Positions 25,152 through 33,227 of a DNA stretch of 64,000 nt are shown piece after piece. Every line of letters starts with the position of its first letter. Position 1 is the stretch's first letter. A program made the translations under genes and the position numbers. The DNA is from Rhizobium sp. Leaf306 (GTDB lineage: Bacteria > Pseudomonadota > Alphaproteobacteria > Rhizobiales > Rhizobiaceae), in the NCBI RefSeq assembly GCF_001423425.1, contig NZ_LMNX01000007.1, positions 37,552 to 101,551 of the forward strand. Reading direction: 5' to 3'. The notes under the pieces are model-generated. The model ran no database searches, was not told the origin of the DNA, and saw nothing but the letters and a program-made list of their open reading frames with translations.

Positions 25152-25877
25152 CTAGCGGCCATTGTTCTTGCGCCAGGCCTCGTATTTCTGCTGGTACTCG
25201 TCCTTCGTGCCCGGGTAGAGGCCAATGATGGCATCTCCCGCTTTCACCTGTTCGAGCACGAAATCCTCGTAGCTTTCCATCGCCGTGCACTCGTCGGCCA
25301 GCTCTTCCGCGAGGTGGGCTGGAATGACCATCACGCCGTCGCGGTCGCCAACCAGCACATCGCCGGGAAACACGGCCACATCACCGCACGCGATCGGGAC
25401 GTTGATGTCGAGCGCTTCGTGAAGCGTGAGATTGGTCGGTGCCGAAGGTCTGGCGTGGTAGGCCGGCATGTCCAGTGCGCCGATCCCGGCTGCATCGCGA
25501 AAGCCGCCATCGGAAACGACGCCGGCGGCACCGCGCAAAGCGAGCCTGGTGATCAGGATCGACCCGGCTGTGGCCGCCCGTGCATCCTTGCGGGCGTCCA
25601 TGACCAAGACTTGGCCGGGAGGGCAGGTCTCGATCGCGACGCGTTGAGGATGGTCGGCATTGCGAAAGACGGTGATCGGATTGCGATCTTCGCGGGCCGG
25701 GATATAGCGCAACGTGAAGGCCTGGCCGACCATCACCTCGGTCTTCGGCGAAACCGGCACAACGCCCTGGATGAACTGGTTGCGCAGGCCGCGCTTGAAC
25801 AGCGCAGTGGCAATCGATGCGGTCGAAATTTTCTTGAACTTGGCGCGGGTTGCGTCGCTCAGCACGTAGTCGGTCAT
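25152..25877 (-). CDS. RraA-like / HMG-CHA aldolase-family protein
   Basis: The 241-residue protein belongs to the RraA fold family: GQAFTLRYIPARED, AGVVSDGGFRDAAGI, and the GD-D motif in FPGDVLVGDRDGVMVIP, which positions the metal in 4-hydroxy-4-methyl-2-oxoglutarate/4-carboxy-4-hydroxy-2-oxoadipate aldolases. Despite the RraA name, members in catabolic operons are usually aldolases, oxaloacetate decarboxylases or dehydratase partners. It sits between the dehydratase and the HpcH aldolase. ATG 25877 was chosen over 25898 because of the upstream GAGAGG and family length. Confidence 0.82.
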   Translation of the reverse strand: MTDYVLSDATRAKFKKISTASIATALFKRGLRNQFIQGVVPVSPKTEVMVGQAFTLRYIPAREDRNPITVFRNADHPQRVAIETCPPGQVLVMDARKDARAATAGSILITRLALRGAAGVVSDGGFRDAAGIGALDMPAYHARPSAPTNLTLHEALDINVPIACGDVAVFPGDVLVGDRDGVMVIPAHLAEELADECTAMESYEDFVLEQVKAGDAIIGLYPGTKDEYQQKYEAWRKNNGR

Positions 25878-25903
25878 TATGTTGCCTCTCTCAGACATGG
25901 GCT

Positions 25904-27640
25904 CTAGTAGATTTCCGGTTCGCCGGCAGTCTTGCCGAAACCGGTCTCCAGGAAATCGAAATCACAGCCCTGGTCGGCCTGCGTCACATGGCGGGAAAAC
26001 AGCCAGCCGTAGCCGCGCTCGTAGCGGGGCTTCGGGGCAACCCATTCGGCGTTGCGGCGCGCCAGCTCCTCTTCGCTGACCAGCATATCGAGGCTGCGGG
26101 CCGGCAGGTCGAGACGGACGATATCGCCGGTCTTCAGAAGCGCAAGCGGCCCGCCGATATAACTTTCCGGCGACACATGCAGCACACAGGCTCCATAGGA
26201 CGTGCCGGACATGCGCGCATCCGATATCCGCAGCATATCGCGATGGCCCTTCTTGATCAGGGCCTTGGGGATGGGCAGCATGCCCCATTCGGGAAAGCCC
26301 GGTCCACCGAGCGGCCCGGCATTGCGCAGCACCAGGACATGGTCGGGCGTGACGTCAAGATTTTCGTCGTCGATCGCCTTCTTCATTTCCGGATAGCTGT
26401 CAAAGACCAGAGCCGGGCCCTGGTGGACATGATATTTCGGATCGCAGGCGGCCGGTTTGATAACGGCGCCGTTGGGGCAGAGATTGCCGCGCACGACCGC
26501 CAGCGAACCCTCGTGATAGACCGGGTTGGACAGAGGCCGGATGACATCGTCGTTGTAGACCTGGGCTCCTTCGAGGTTCTCACCCATCGTCTTGCCGGTA
26601 ACGGTCATGACCGACAGGTCGAGGCGGTCCTCGATCTGCTTCATCAGCGCCCGCAGCCCGCCCGCATAGAAGAAATCCTCCATCAGGTAGTCTTTACCGG
26701 AGGGGCGAACATTGGCGATGAGCGGCGTGACGCGTCCGAGAGCGTCCAGATCGTCGAGCGTCAGGTTGACCCCGGCGCGGCGCGCCATCGCAATCAGGTG
26801 GACGACGGCATTGGTGGAACAGCCGGTTGCCATGGCGACGATCGCCGCATTGCGGACCGCCCCTTCGCCGATGATCCGGTCCGGCGTCAGGTCTTCCCAT
26901 ACCATGTCGACAATCCGCCTGCCGCAGTCTGCGCCCATGCGCTGGTGATTGCTGTCGACCGCCGGGATCGACGAGGCGCCCGGCAGTGTCAGACCCATGG
27001 CATCGGCGATGGCGGTCATCGTCGAGGCGGTTCCCATGGTCATGCAGGTGCCGGCCGAGCGGGCAATGCCGCCCTGCACGCCGAGCCACTCTTCGTCGGA
27101 GATATTGCCGGCGCGGCGCTCGTCCCAGTATTTCCAGGCGTCCGAACCGGAGCCAAGGATCTTTCCGGCGTAATTGCCGCGCAGCATCGGTCCGGCCGGC
27201 AGGTAGATCATCGGCACGCCGGCGCTGATGGCACCCATGACAAGGCCGGGCGTGGTCTTGTCGCAGCCGCCCATCAGCACCACGCCATCCAGCGGGTGGC
27301 AGCGGATCATTTCCTCTGTCTCCATCGCCAGCATGTTGCGATAGAGCATCGACGTCGGCTTGATATTGCTTTCGTCGACGGACAGAGACGGCATCTGTAC
27401 CGGGAAGCCTCCGGCCTGCAAGACGCCACGCTTGACGTCCTGCACACGCTCCTTGAAATGGGAGTGGCAGGTGTTGAGCTCCGACCATGTGTCGAGCACG
27501 CCGATGATCGGCTTGTTGCGAAAGTCCTCCTCGCCATAGCCGAGCTGCATCATCCGCGAACGGTGGCCGAAGGAGCGCAGGTCGTCAGGCGCAAACCATC
27601 GCGCGCTGCGCAGTGTTTCAGGTGTTTTTCTATCTGTCAT
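25904..27640 (-). CDS. IlvD/Edd-family dehydratase (probable sugar acid dehydratase)
   Basis: The 578-residue enzyme contains the cluster cysteines of the IlvD/Edd family in NTCHSHF, LMGGCDKTTPG and SAGTCMTMGTAST, and the conserved end block RMSGTSYGACVLHVSPE. The wording is closest to the L-arabinonate/D-xylonate-type dehydratases rather than DHAD, and the catabolic operon supports a sugar acid substrate. The product would be a 2-keto-3-deoxy acid for the HpcH-type aldolase next door. ATG 27640 with AAGG upstream is used; a GTG at 27661 is less likely. Cytosolic, with an oxygen-sensitive Fe-S cluster expected. Confidence 0.88.
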   Translation of the reverse strand: MTDRKTPETLRSARWFAPDDLRSFGHRSRMMQLGYGEEDFRNKPIIGVLDTWSELNTCHSHFKERVQDVKRGVLQAGGFPVQMPSLSVDESNIKPTSMLYRNMLAMETEEMIRCHPLDGVVLMGGCDKTTPGLVMGAISAGVPMIYLPAGPMLRGNYAGKILGSGSDAWKYWDERRAGNISDEEWLGVQGGIARSAGTCMTMGTASTMTAIADAMGLTLPGASSIPAVDSNHQRMGADCGRRIVDMVWEDLTPDRIIGEGAVRNAAIVAMATGCSTNAVVHLIAMARRAGVNLTLDDLDALGRVTPLIANVRPSGKDYLMEDFFYAGGLRALMKQIEDRLDLSVMTVTGKTMGENLEGAQVYNDDVIRPLSNPVYHEGSLAVVRGNLCPNGAVIKPAACDPKYHVHQGPALVFDSYPEMKKAIDDENLDVTPDHVLVLRNAGPLGGPGFPEWGMLPIPKALIKKGHRDMLRISDARMSGTSYGACVLHVSPESYIGGPLALLKTGDIVRLDLPARSLDMLVSEEELARRNAEWVAPKPRYERGYGWLFSRHVTQADQGCDFDFLETGFGKTAGEPEIY

Positions 27641-27680
27641 GAGACTGACCTTGTTGGGCACGCAAAGGATGAGCTGAAGC

Positions 27681-28550
27681 CTATTCCTTCATGCCCCATT
27701 TTTGGATCGTGTGACGCTCGATCGTCTGGAAGACGAGGTTTTCGACGATCAGACCGATGATGATAACAGTGAGCAGGCCGGCGAACACCGCAGGAATATC
27801 GAGCAGGTTCCGGTTCTCGAAGATGAACCAGCCGAGACCGCCCTGGCCGGACGAGACGCCGAAGACGAGTTCGGCGGCGATCAGCGTGCGCCACGCAAAG
27901 GCCCAGCCGATCTTTAGACCGGTAAGGATCGACGGAAAGGCAGCCGGCACCAGAATGCGCAGCACATAGGAAATTCCGGTCAGCCCGTAATTGGCGCCGA
28001 CCATGCGGAGCGTCCGCGATACGCCCAGAAACCCCGAATGGGTGTTGAGCGCGACGGCCCAGAGCACCGAATGCACGAGCACGAAGACGAGGCTGGAGGC
28101 ACCGAGACCGAACCAGATCAGCGCCAGCGGCAGAAGCGAGATTGCCGGCAGCGGGTTGAACATTGCCGTCATGGTTTCGAGAAAGTCGGTGCCGATGCGG
28201 GTGTTGATGGCAAGGACCGTCAACAGGGCGGCCAGAACCGTACCGATCGTATAGCCCATGAACAGGACCTGCAGCGTTGTCCAGATGCGGGCCGGCAGCG
28301 TGCCGTCGGCAAAGCGATCGACCATGGTTGTCAGAGTGTCGCTGAGGGTCGGAAAGAGCAGCGGATTGTCGAGATAGGTCGCATAGACCTGCCAGATCAC
28401 CGCGAGCGCCAGGATCAGCAGCGCCTTGCGCAGCGCGCTAATGCCCCACAGCGTCTCGAAGGCGCTGAGCTTCTGCTCGACCGGCTTGACGTTGTCATAG
28501 GGCTTGGAAGACTCGACGTCCGACGCAAGGATGATGTTTGGAGACAGCAT
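27681..28550 (-). CDS. SsuC/TauC-type ABC transporter permease
   Basis: The 289-residue permease has about six helices and the family signature FNPLPAISLLPLALIWFGLG, plus the EAA-like loop SRTLRMVGANYGLTGISYVLRILVPAAFP. This family normally handles sulfonates, nitrate, pyrimidine precursors or aromatic acids. Here its partners are sugar-acid enzymes, so it probably imports an organic acid. The start at 28550 is preceded by AAGGAA, which also contains the stop of the ATPase gene four bases away. Confidence 0.87.
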   Translation of the reverse strand: MLSPNIILASDVESSKPYDNVKPVEQKLSAFETLWGISALRKALLILALAVIWQVYATYLDNPLLFPTLSDTLTTMVDRFADGTLPARIWTTLQVLFMGYTIGTVLAALLTVLAINTRIGTDFLETMTAMFNPLPAISLLPLALIWFGLGASSLVFVLVHSVLWAVALNTHSGFLGVSRTLRMVGANYGLTGISYVLRILVPAAFPSILTGLKIGWAFAWRTLIAAELVFGVSSGQGGLGWFIFENRNLLDIPAVFAGLLTVIIIGLIVENLVFQTIERHTIQKWGMKE

Positions 28551-28554
28551 GGCT

Positions 28555-29373
28555 CTATTCCTTGTGACCGGGCTCGTTCGAAAACAGCAGGTTGTGGATG
28601 TCTCGCTCGAGCGCTGCGGCGCTGCCGTCGGTCTGGCTGACCTTGTCGACATCGACGACCTCGGCCTTCACCCGGCCCGGATGCGGAGACAGAAGCAGAA
28701 TGCGATTGGAGATCTTGATCGCCTCGGCGATCGAGTGGGTCACAAAGATCACGGTGAACTTCGTGTCTTCCCAGAGCTGCAGCAATTCGTCCTGCATCTG
28801 CCGGCGGGTGAGGGCATCGAGCGCGGCAAACGGTTCGTCCATCAGGAGGATATCCGGCTGCATCGCCATGCCGCGGGCGATCGCGACGCGCTGCTTCATG
28901 CCGCCCGATAGCGTGTGCGGATAGCTGTCCATGGCGCGGGTGAGTTTCACCTTGTCGATATACTGGCGGGCCAGCGCCTCGGCCTCGTCCTTTGGCAGCT
29001 TGCGGGCGACGAGCAGCGGAAACATGACGTTTTCCAGCACCGTCTTCCAGGGCATCAGCTGGTCGAACTCCTGGAACACCATCATCCGGTCGGGGCCGGG
29101 ACGCGTGACCTGGCGGCCATTGATGTGGATCGTGCCGGACGACGGGGTCATATAGCCGCCGACCGGCTTCAGAAGCGTGGACTTGCCGCAGCCGGAGGGG
29201 CCGAGCAGCACGAAACGGTCGGACTCGCCAACCTGGAAACTGACGTCTTCGGTGGCTGTAATCAGCAGATTGGGCGTCTTGTAACGCAGCGTTACGCGGT
29301 CGACCGAGAGGAGAGGGGCCTTGGCTGGAGCCGGCGCGATGCGCTCGGCGGCAGAAACGGTTGCCTGCATCAT
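28555..29373 (-). CDS. SsuB/TauB-type ABC transporter ATP-binding protein
   Basis: The 272-residue ATPase has Walker A GPSGCGKST, signature LSGGMKQRVAIARGM, Walker B ILLMDEPFAALDAL and switch VTHSIAEA. The Q-loop reads FQEFDQLMPWKTV. One oddity is KPVGGYM after Walker A, where most relatives have leucine-isoleucine-glycine; it is not a catalytic position. ATG 29373 fits the upstream GGAG site. It follows the binding-protein gene after a hairpin and is followed closely by the permease. Confidence 0.89.
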   Translation of the reverse strand: MMQATVSAAERIAPAPAKAPLLSVDRVTLRYKTPNLLITATEDVSFQVGESDRFVLLGPSGCGKSTLLKPVGGYMTPSSGTIHINGRQVTRPGPDRMMVFQEFDQLMPWKTVLENVMFPLLVARKLPKDEAEALARQYIDKVKLTRAMDSYPHTLSGGMKQRVAIARGMAMQPDILLMDEPFAALDALTRRQMQDELLQLWEDTKFTVIFVTHSIAEAIKISNRILLLSPHPGRVKAEVVDVDKVSQTDGSAAALERDIHNLLFSNEPGHKE

Positions 29374-29394
29374 GGAGTTCACTCCGTAAGAGGA

Positions 29395-29417
29395 GCAGCG
29401 GCGCATGCCGCCGCTGC
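29395..29417 (-). repeat. intercistronic hairpin between binding-protein and ATPase genes
   Basis: GCAGCGGCG (29395-29403) and CGCCGCTGC (29409-29417) are perfect 9-bp inverted arms with a 5-base loop, in the gap after the stop of the minus-strand binding-protein gene. No T-run is seen downstream in that direction. It matches the position of the hairpins after tauA, nrtA and the 17226 gene. Confidence 0.65.
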
Positions 29418-29434
29418 AGAGGACGTTACGGGTC

Positions 29435-30439
29435 TCAGTTGCCGTTGAGATAAGCGCTGTCCGCCAGGTAATAGTCCGTCCAGGCCTTTGGCATGGATTT
29501 GAGCGTGCCGACCTTGTGAAGATGTTCGGCAAACTTCATGGTGCCCTGCGGATCGGTGCGCCATTCGTCCATTCCAGGCTCCTTCATCATTGCCATCAGG
29601 TCGTCGAGGCTGGTCTTGTCGCCGGAGACGGACTTGTAGGCTTCGAGCGCACCCTTCGGATCCTTCTTGATGAAGGCAATCGCTTCCTCGGTCGCGGTGC
29701 GCAGGGCCTTGACCAGTTTCGGGTTTTCTTCCGCAAAAGTCGTGGTGGTGAAGAACGTCGCCTGGGTCAGCGCGCCGCCGAGGATTTCGCGCGAGTCCGT
29801 CACCTTGTGGACGCCCGGCTGCTTCAGTTCGAGATACTGGAAGGGCGGCGCGGAAAAGTGGTTCTTGACCTCATGCTTGGAATTGGCAATCGCCGCAACC
29901 GCATCCGGATGGCCGAGCTGCACCGTGTTGGGATCGAATTTCTTGACTTGGTCTTCTCCGTAGAGCTTGGCGGCTGCCATCTGCAGCAGGATCGCCTGGG
30001 TCGAGACGCCAACGGTCGGCACAGCGATCTTGTCGCCCTGCTGGATGTCCTTGAGAGTGGTGATGCGCGGGTCGTTGGAGACCATGATCACCGGCTGCGC
30101 CGAGCTGGTGATGATACCCTTGACCTTGCCGCGGGTCCGGTCCCACAGGAGTAGGAGATTGCCGGTGCCGGTGTTGACCACGTCGACATTGCCGGCAAGC
30201 AGAGCATCGGTCTGGGCGCCGCCGCCGCTGAACGTCCGCCATTCGACGGCAACACCCGGCAGGCCATCGGCGGCGGCCTGTTTCTCGACCAGCTTTTGCG
30301 TCTCCATCACATGGCTCGCCAGGTAAAGGATGCCCGGCTGACGGGTGATCGAAAGCGTCGTCTTTTCCGCAGCATGACTTGGTGTGGCAAGCCCAAGGGC
30401 CAGCATCATGGCGGTCATCCCGCCGATAAGCAGTCGCAT
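29435..30439 (-). CDS. SsuA/TauA-type ABC transporter substrate-binding protein
   Basis: The 334-residue exported protein has a Sec signal peptide (MRLLIGGMTAMMLALGLATPSHA). The mature part has the NMT1/SsuA layout: GILYLASHVMETQKLVEK, ALLAGNVDVVNTGTGNLLLLW and GDKIAVPTVGVSTQAILLQM. It is the first gene of the minus-strand operon, just behind the divergent GntR promoter, as expected for the ligand-binding part of an inducible transporter. ATG 30439 follows GGAGG; a longer frame to 30475 would break the signal peptide. The ligand is inferred to be a sugar or organic acid, not a sulfonate, from its gene neighbours. Confidence 0.86.
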   Translation of the reverse strand: MRLLIGGMTAMMLALGLATPSHAAEKTTLSITRQPGILYLASHVMETQKLVEKQAAADGLPGVAVEWRTFSGGGAQTDALLAGNVDVVNTGTGNLLLLWDRTRGKVKGIITSSAQPVIMVSNDPRITTLKDIQQGDKIAVPTVGVSTQAILLQMAAAKLYGEDQVKKFDPNTVQLGHPDAVAAIANSKHEVKNHFSAPPFQYLELKQPGVHKVTDSREILGGALTQATFFTTTTFAEENPKLVKALRTATEEAIAFIKKDPKGALEAYKSVSGDKTSLDDLMAMMKEPGMDEWRTDPQGTMKFAEHLHKVGTLKSMPKAWTDYYLADSAYLNGN

Positions 30440-30506
30440 TTGTTTCCTCCAAGAAAGGGGCATGTGTTTGCCCATGCCGCTCTCACTCCCAAGCGGACGA
30501 AGTCAT

Positions 30507-30532
30507 TGAAGCACTAAAACATCAGTGCATCA
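30507..30532. promoter_or_regulatory. inverted repeat in the divergent GntR/ABC promoter (candidate operator)
   Basis: TGAAGCACT (30507-30515) and AGTGCATCA (30524-30532) are 9-base inverted arms with one mismatch and an 8-base spacer. The site lies between the start of the minus-strand operon (30439) and the GntR gene (30586), so it can control both. Its size suits a GntR dimer. Confidence 0.55.
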
Positions 30533-30585
30533 ACCCTGATTTTGTGTTTAAGTGCCTTGGTTAGGTGACAGGATTGGATGGGTGC

Positions 30586-31278
30586 ATGAATGGAATGATC
30601 AGGGGCGGGCAACTAGACCGATCGCGGCAGGTGGCACTGCAGGTTCACGAAATCCTGCGGGAGCGTATCCTCAAAGTGCAACTGGTACCAGGTACGGTTC
30701 TCTCTCGCGCATCTCTCCAACTGGAATTCGGCGTCAGCCAGACGCCGGTGCGTGACGCCTTGATGCGTCTTCAGGAGGAGAGCCTGGTCGACGTTTACCC
30801 GCAATACGCCACGGTCGTCGCAAAGATCGACGTGGATCATGCGAGACAAGCGCAGTTCCTGCGGCTCTCGATCGAGCTTGAGGCAGTGAGGCGTCTAACG
30901 ACAGATGCACCGGCCGAGACAGCCGCGGAACTGCGCGAGATTCTGGCCCGGCAGGCCACGGTCGCGACACCGGAAACCTATGACATTTTTGACAGCATTG
31001 ACCGTGACTTCCACAGGAAGCTTTATGAAAGGACAGGCATCCTGCAGCTTTGGGCAAGCGTCAGGCGTCAAAGCGTCCATCTCGACAGGCTAAGACGGCT
31101 CCACTTGCCCATGCCCGGCAAGATGCAGACAGTGCTTGGCGACCACGAGACAATCGTAGAGGGCATCGCTTCCGGCAGACTTGCGGATGCAGAGGCAGCA
31201 TTGCGCAAGCATCTGTCCGGCACGCTGTCCAACATTGATGTGATCAGCTCTGAATTCCCCACCTATGTCCGCGTTTGA
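30586..31278 (+). CDS. GntR-family (FCD-type) transcriptional regulator
   Basis: The 230-residue protein has a GntR winged helix (VHEILRERILKVQLVPGTVLSRASLQLEFGVSQTPVRDALM split over residues 18-58) and an FCD domain whose ligand histidines lie in DRDFHRKL, LGDHETIVEGI and LRKHLSGTL. It is divergent from the IlvD/HpcH/SsuABC-like operon, so it very probably controls that operon through the inverted repeat upstream. The start is uncertain: ATG 30586 and ATG 30595 are both possible and no strong ribosome site decides between them. Confidence 0.85.
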   Translation: MNGMIRGGQLDRSRQVALQVHEILRERILKVQLVPGTVLSRASLQLEFGVSQTPVRDALMRLQEESLVDVYPQYATVVAKIDVDHARQAQFLRLSIELEAVRRLTTDAPAETAAELREILARQATVATPETYDIFDSIDRDFHRKLYERTGILQLWASVRRQSVHLDRLRRLHLPMPGKMQTVLGDHETIVEGIASGRLADAEAALRKHLSGTLSNIDVISSEFPTYVRV

Positions 31279-31421
31279 GCAGCTTCAGTGCTGGAGCCAT
31301 CTGGGAGGGTGCGATCGATCTGATGCAGTGTCTTCATGCATATTACTGTATTAGCTGCATGTTCGTGTGAGCTCTTTTCAATGGGATGATACTGCATCTA
31401 GCGCCGCGGGTTCGATTGCCA

Positions 31422-31950
31422 TCAAGGCGTCGGAAGGGTTCGACATTGGGTAAGCGGAAATATTTGTCCGCTCACGATGGGTGCCACAGGTTCGCATACT
31501 TTCAAGGCGGCCGATTTTACAGGTCTCGGCGCAATGACGCCCCGAAACCAATAAAACTTGTAAATTAGACCATTCCAAATATTTGGATTAAGCTCCTCGG
31601 CATAACGGTCGAGTAGCTTTTTCTCCTTTGTGTCGATCTCACCAGACGCGATACGCGCCATCAGATCGTTGCTGGCTGCCGCCATGAACTGCAGCTCCAT
31701 AAGATACAAGATCTCCAAGGATATGATTTTGTTGGCGATATCACCGTGAACCTGCAGGGTTGTCGGTTGGTAACCCGGGAGCTTGTCGATCAGCACTGTC
31801 TGCATCAGATCGCGCTAGGTGTCCTTGTCGCCATTGTTGCACGCGAGGAACAGCAGCTCGGGTTTGGCAACCTTTGCTGCTTCCAGCTCGGCGATGTCCG
31901 CGCAAGGCTTCGCGACATCGCGGATGACTGTTCCAGTCGCTTGGATTCAT
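31422..31950 (-). pseudogene. decayed gene of unknown function
   Basis: Read on the minus strand from ATG 31950, the first codons (MNPSDW) must shift frame to continue as VIRDVAKPCADIAELEAAK and PELLFLACNNGDKDT, then a TAG at 31815-31817 interrupts, and the same frame resumes as RDLMQTVLIDKLPGYQPTTL and ELQFMAAASNDLMARIASGEI. The composition looks like a real protein, but with a frameshift and an internal stop it is probably inactive. I do not recognise the family. Confidence 0.45.
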
Positions 31951-32127
31951 CCGTTCTCTCTCAAGTAACCTAAAGTTGTAGACAGGATACGAGGGGATCC
32001 GCACGGACTGTTCCCGATAGATGGTTCGAGCACAAAGCCCGCTATCTTGCGGGTCTCCTGCATATCGATCCAATGGTGGGTCATCACTATTCACAAGCAT
32101 TGCAATCGAGTTTAGAGCGTCAGGTGA

Positions 32128-32272
32128 CTACAGGATCTCTGCGTTCATAAAGAGCTCCAACTTTGTCAGAACGCCCCAGACGATCCGGGCCATTTTAGCG
32201 GCAAGCGCGACTACAGAATGCATTCGGGCATGGAGAACATACTCGAATTGACGCTTCAGTACGGTTTCGCCC
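32128..32272 (-). mobile_element. IS110-like transposase C-terminal fragment
   Basis: On the minus strand the sequence encodes GETVLKRQFEYVLHARMHSV followed by VALAAKMARIVWGVLTK and a short tail ending at TAG (32128-32130). VALAxKMARIVWxxL is the conserved C-terminal signature of IS110/IS116/IS902 transposases. The rest of the transposase and any ends are absent, so only a scar of an old insertion remains. Confidence 0.55.
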
Positions 32273-32608
32273 AGCTAGTTCTCTTTCCCATCACTCCAAC
32301 TAGACACATGGCCTAAGAATTGCGTGTGACCGGGAGATAGTGAGCCGGGAGACGTCATTGGCAGTTTACGCGCCCATCCAATGCACCGTGATTGCGCTGA
32401 GCTCCATCGGAATGAGAGCGATCAGCGCATTTTTGCGCCATGATAGGACCAAAGCACTTGTGTTGCCGGTCATTGCCGTACGCGATCTCGAAGTAAGGCA
32501 AACCCTGATCGTCGCGAGCAACAGGAGTGCGTCTTTGCTCCGGGGTCGGGGGGCTGCGTCAAGCGTGGGTCGCTTGCATCTCGCATGCCATTGCTCTGTT
32601 GCCCCGGC
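32273..32608. other. intergenic region upstream of nasT
   Basis: No gene was recognised in these bases. A plus-strand open stretch at 32340-32612 has no family resemblance that I trust. The nasT promoter should lie here, but no clear -35/-10 or -24/-12 pair was seen. Confidence 0.35.
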
Positions 32609-33208
32609 ATGAGCAGATCAAAAATCACCACCGACCTGACGATCCTGGTCATCGACGAGAACGCCATCCGGGGTTCGATCATCGAAGAGGGTTTGAACGA
32701 GGCGGGGCACCTGAATGTCAGGGTCATCCATGAAATGCAGGGCGTGGCGCGGCTGATCGAGACGATGGATCCGGATGTCATCATCATTGATATTGAAAAT
32801 CCAAATCGTGACATGATGGAGCATATGTTCCAGCTCACCCGGATGATTTCGCGGCCAATTGCCATGTTCGTGGACAGATCCGATACGGCGGCGATCGAGG
32901 CTGCTGTTGATGCCGGGGTTTCGGCCTATGTGGTCGATGGCCTCAAGAAAGAACGGATCAAACCGATCCTCGATATGGCGGTGAGCCGCTTCAATGCCTT
33001 CAGCCGGCTGCAGCGCGAACTCGCCGAGGCACGCAGTGCGCTTGAGGAGCGCAAGGTCATCGAGCGGGCCAAGGGCATTTTGATGAGGATGCGGGGGATG
33101 AGCGAAGAACAGGCATACGCGCTGCTACGCCAGACGGCGATGAACGAGAAGAAGAAGCTGGCAGACATCGCGCAAAGCGTCGTCACGGCTGCAGGAATGC
33201 TGCTTTGA
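32609..33208 (+). CDS. nasT: ANTAR-domain antitermination response regulator NasT
   Basis: The 199-residue protein has an N-terminal receiver-like domain (TILVIDENAIRGSIIEEGL, acceptor-site aspartate in IIIDIENP) and a C-terminal ANTAR domain (RKVIERAKGILMRMRGMSEE, then AYALLRQTAMNEKKKLADIA). ANTAR proteins bind paired hexaloop hairpins in leader RNA and prevent termination. In proteobacteria NasT is held by NasS until nitrate or nitrite is present. Here nasS follows directly and the nitrate operon with a hairpin leader lies after it, which makes the assignment firm. ATG 32609 removes a non-conserved 8-residue extension. Confidence 0.9.
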   Translation: MSRSKITTDLTILVIDENAIRGSIIEEGLNEAGHLNVRVIHEMQGVARLIETMDPDVIIIDIENPNRDMMEHMFQLTRMISRPIAMFVDRSDTAAIEAAVDAGVSAYVVDGLKKERIKPILDMAVSRFNAFSRLQRELAEARSALEERKVIERAKGILMRMRGMSEEQAYALLRQTAMNEKKKLADIAQSVVTAAGMLL

Positions 33209-33227
33209 GCGCGGCATCGATCGGAGA

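Noticed and set aside
25850..27760. A 636-codon plus-strand open frame opposite the IlvD/Edd gene
   Set aside because: Antisense shadow of a well-conserved dehydratase; no domain of its own.
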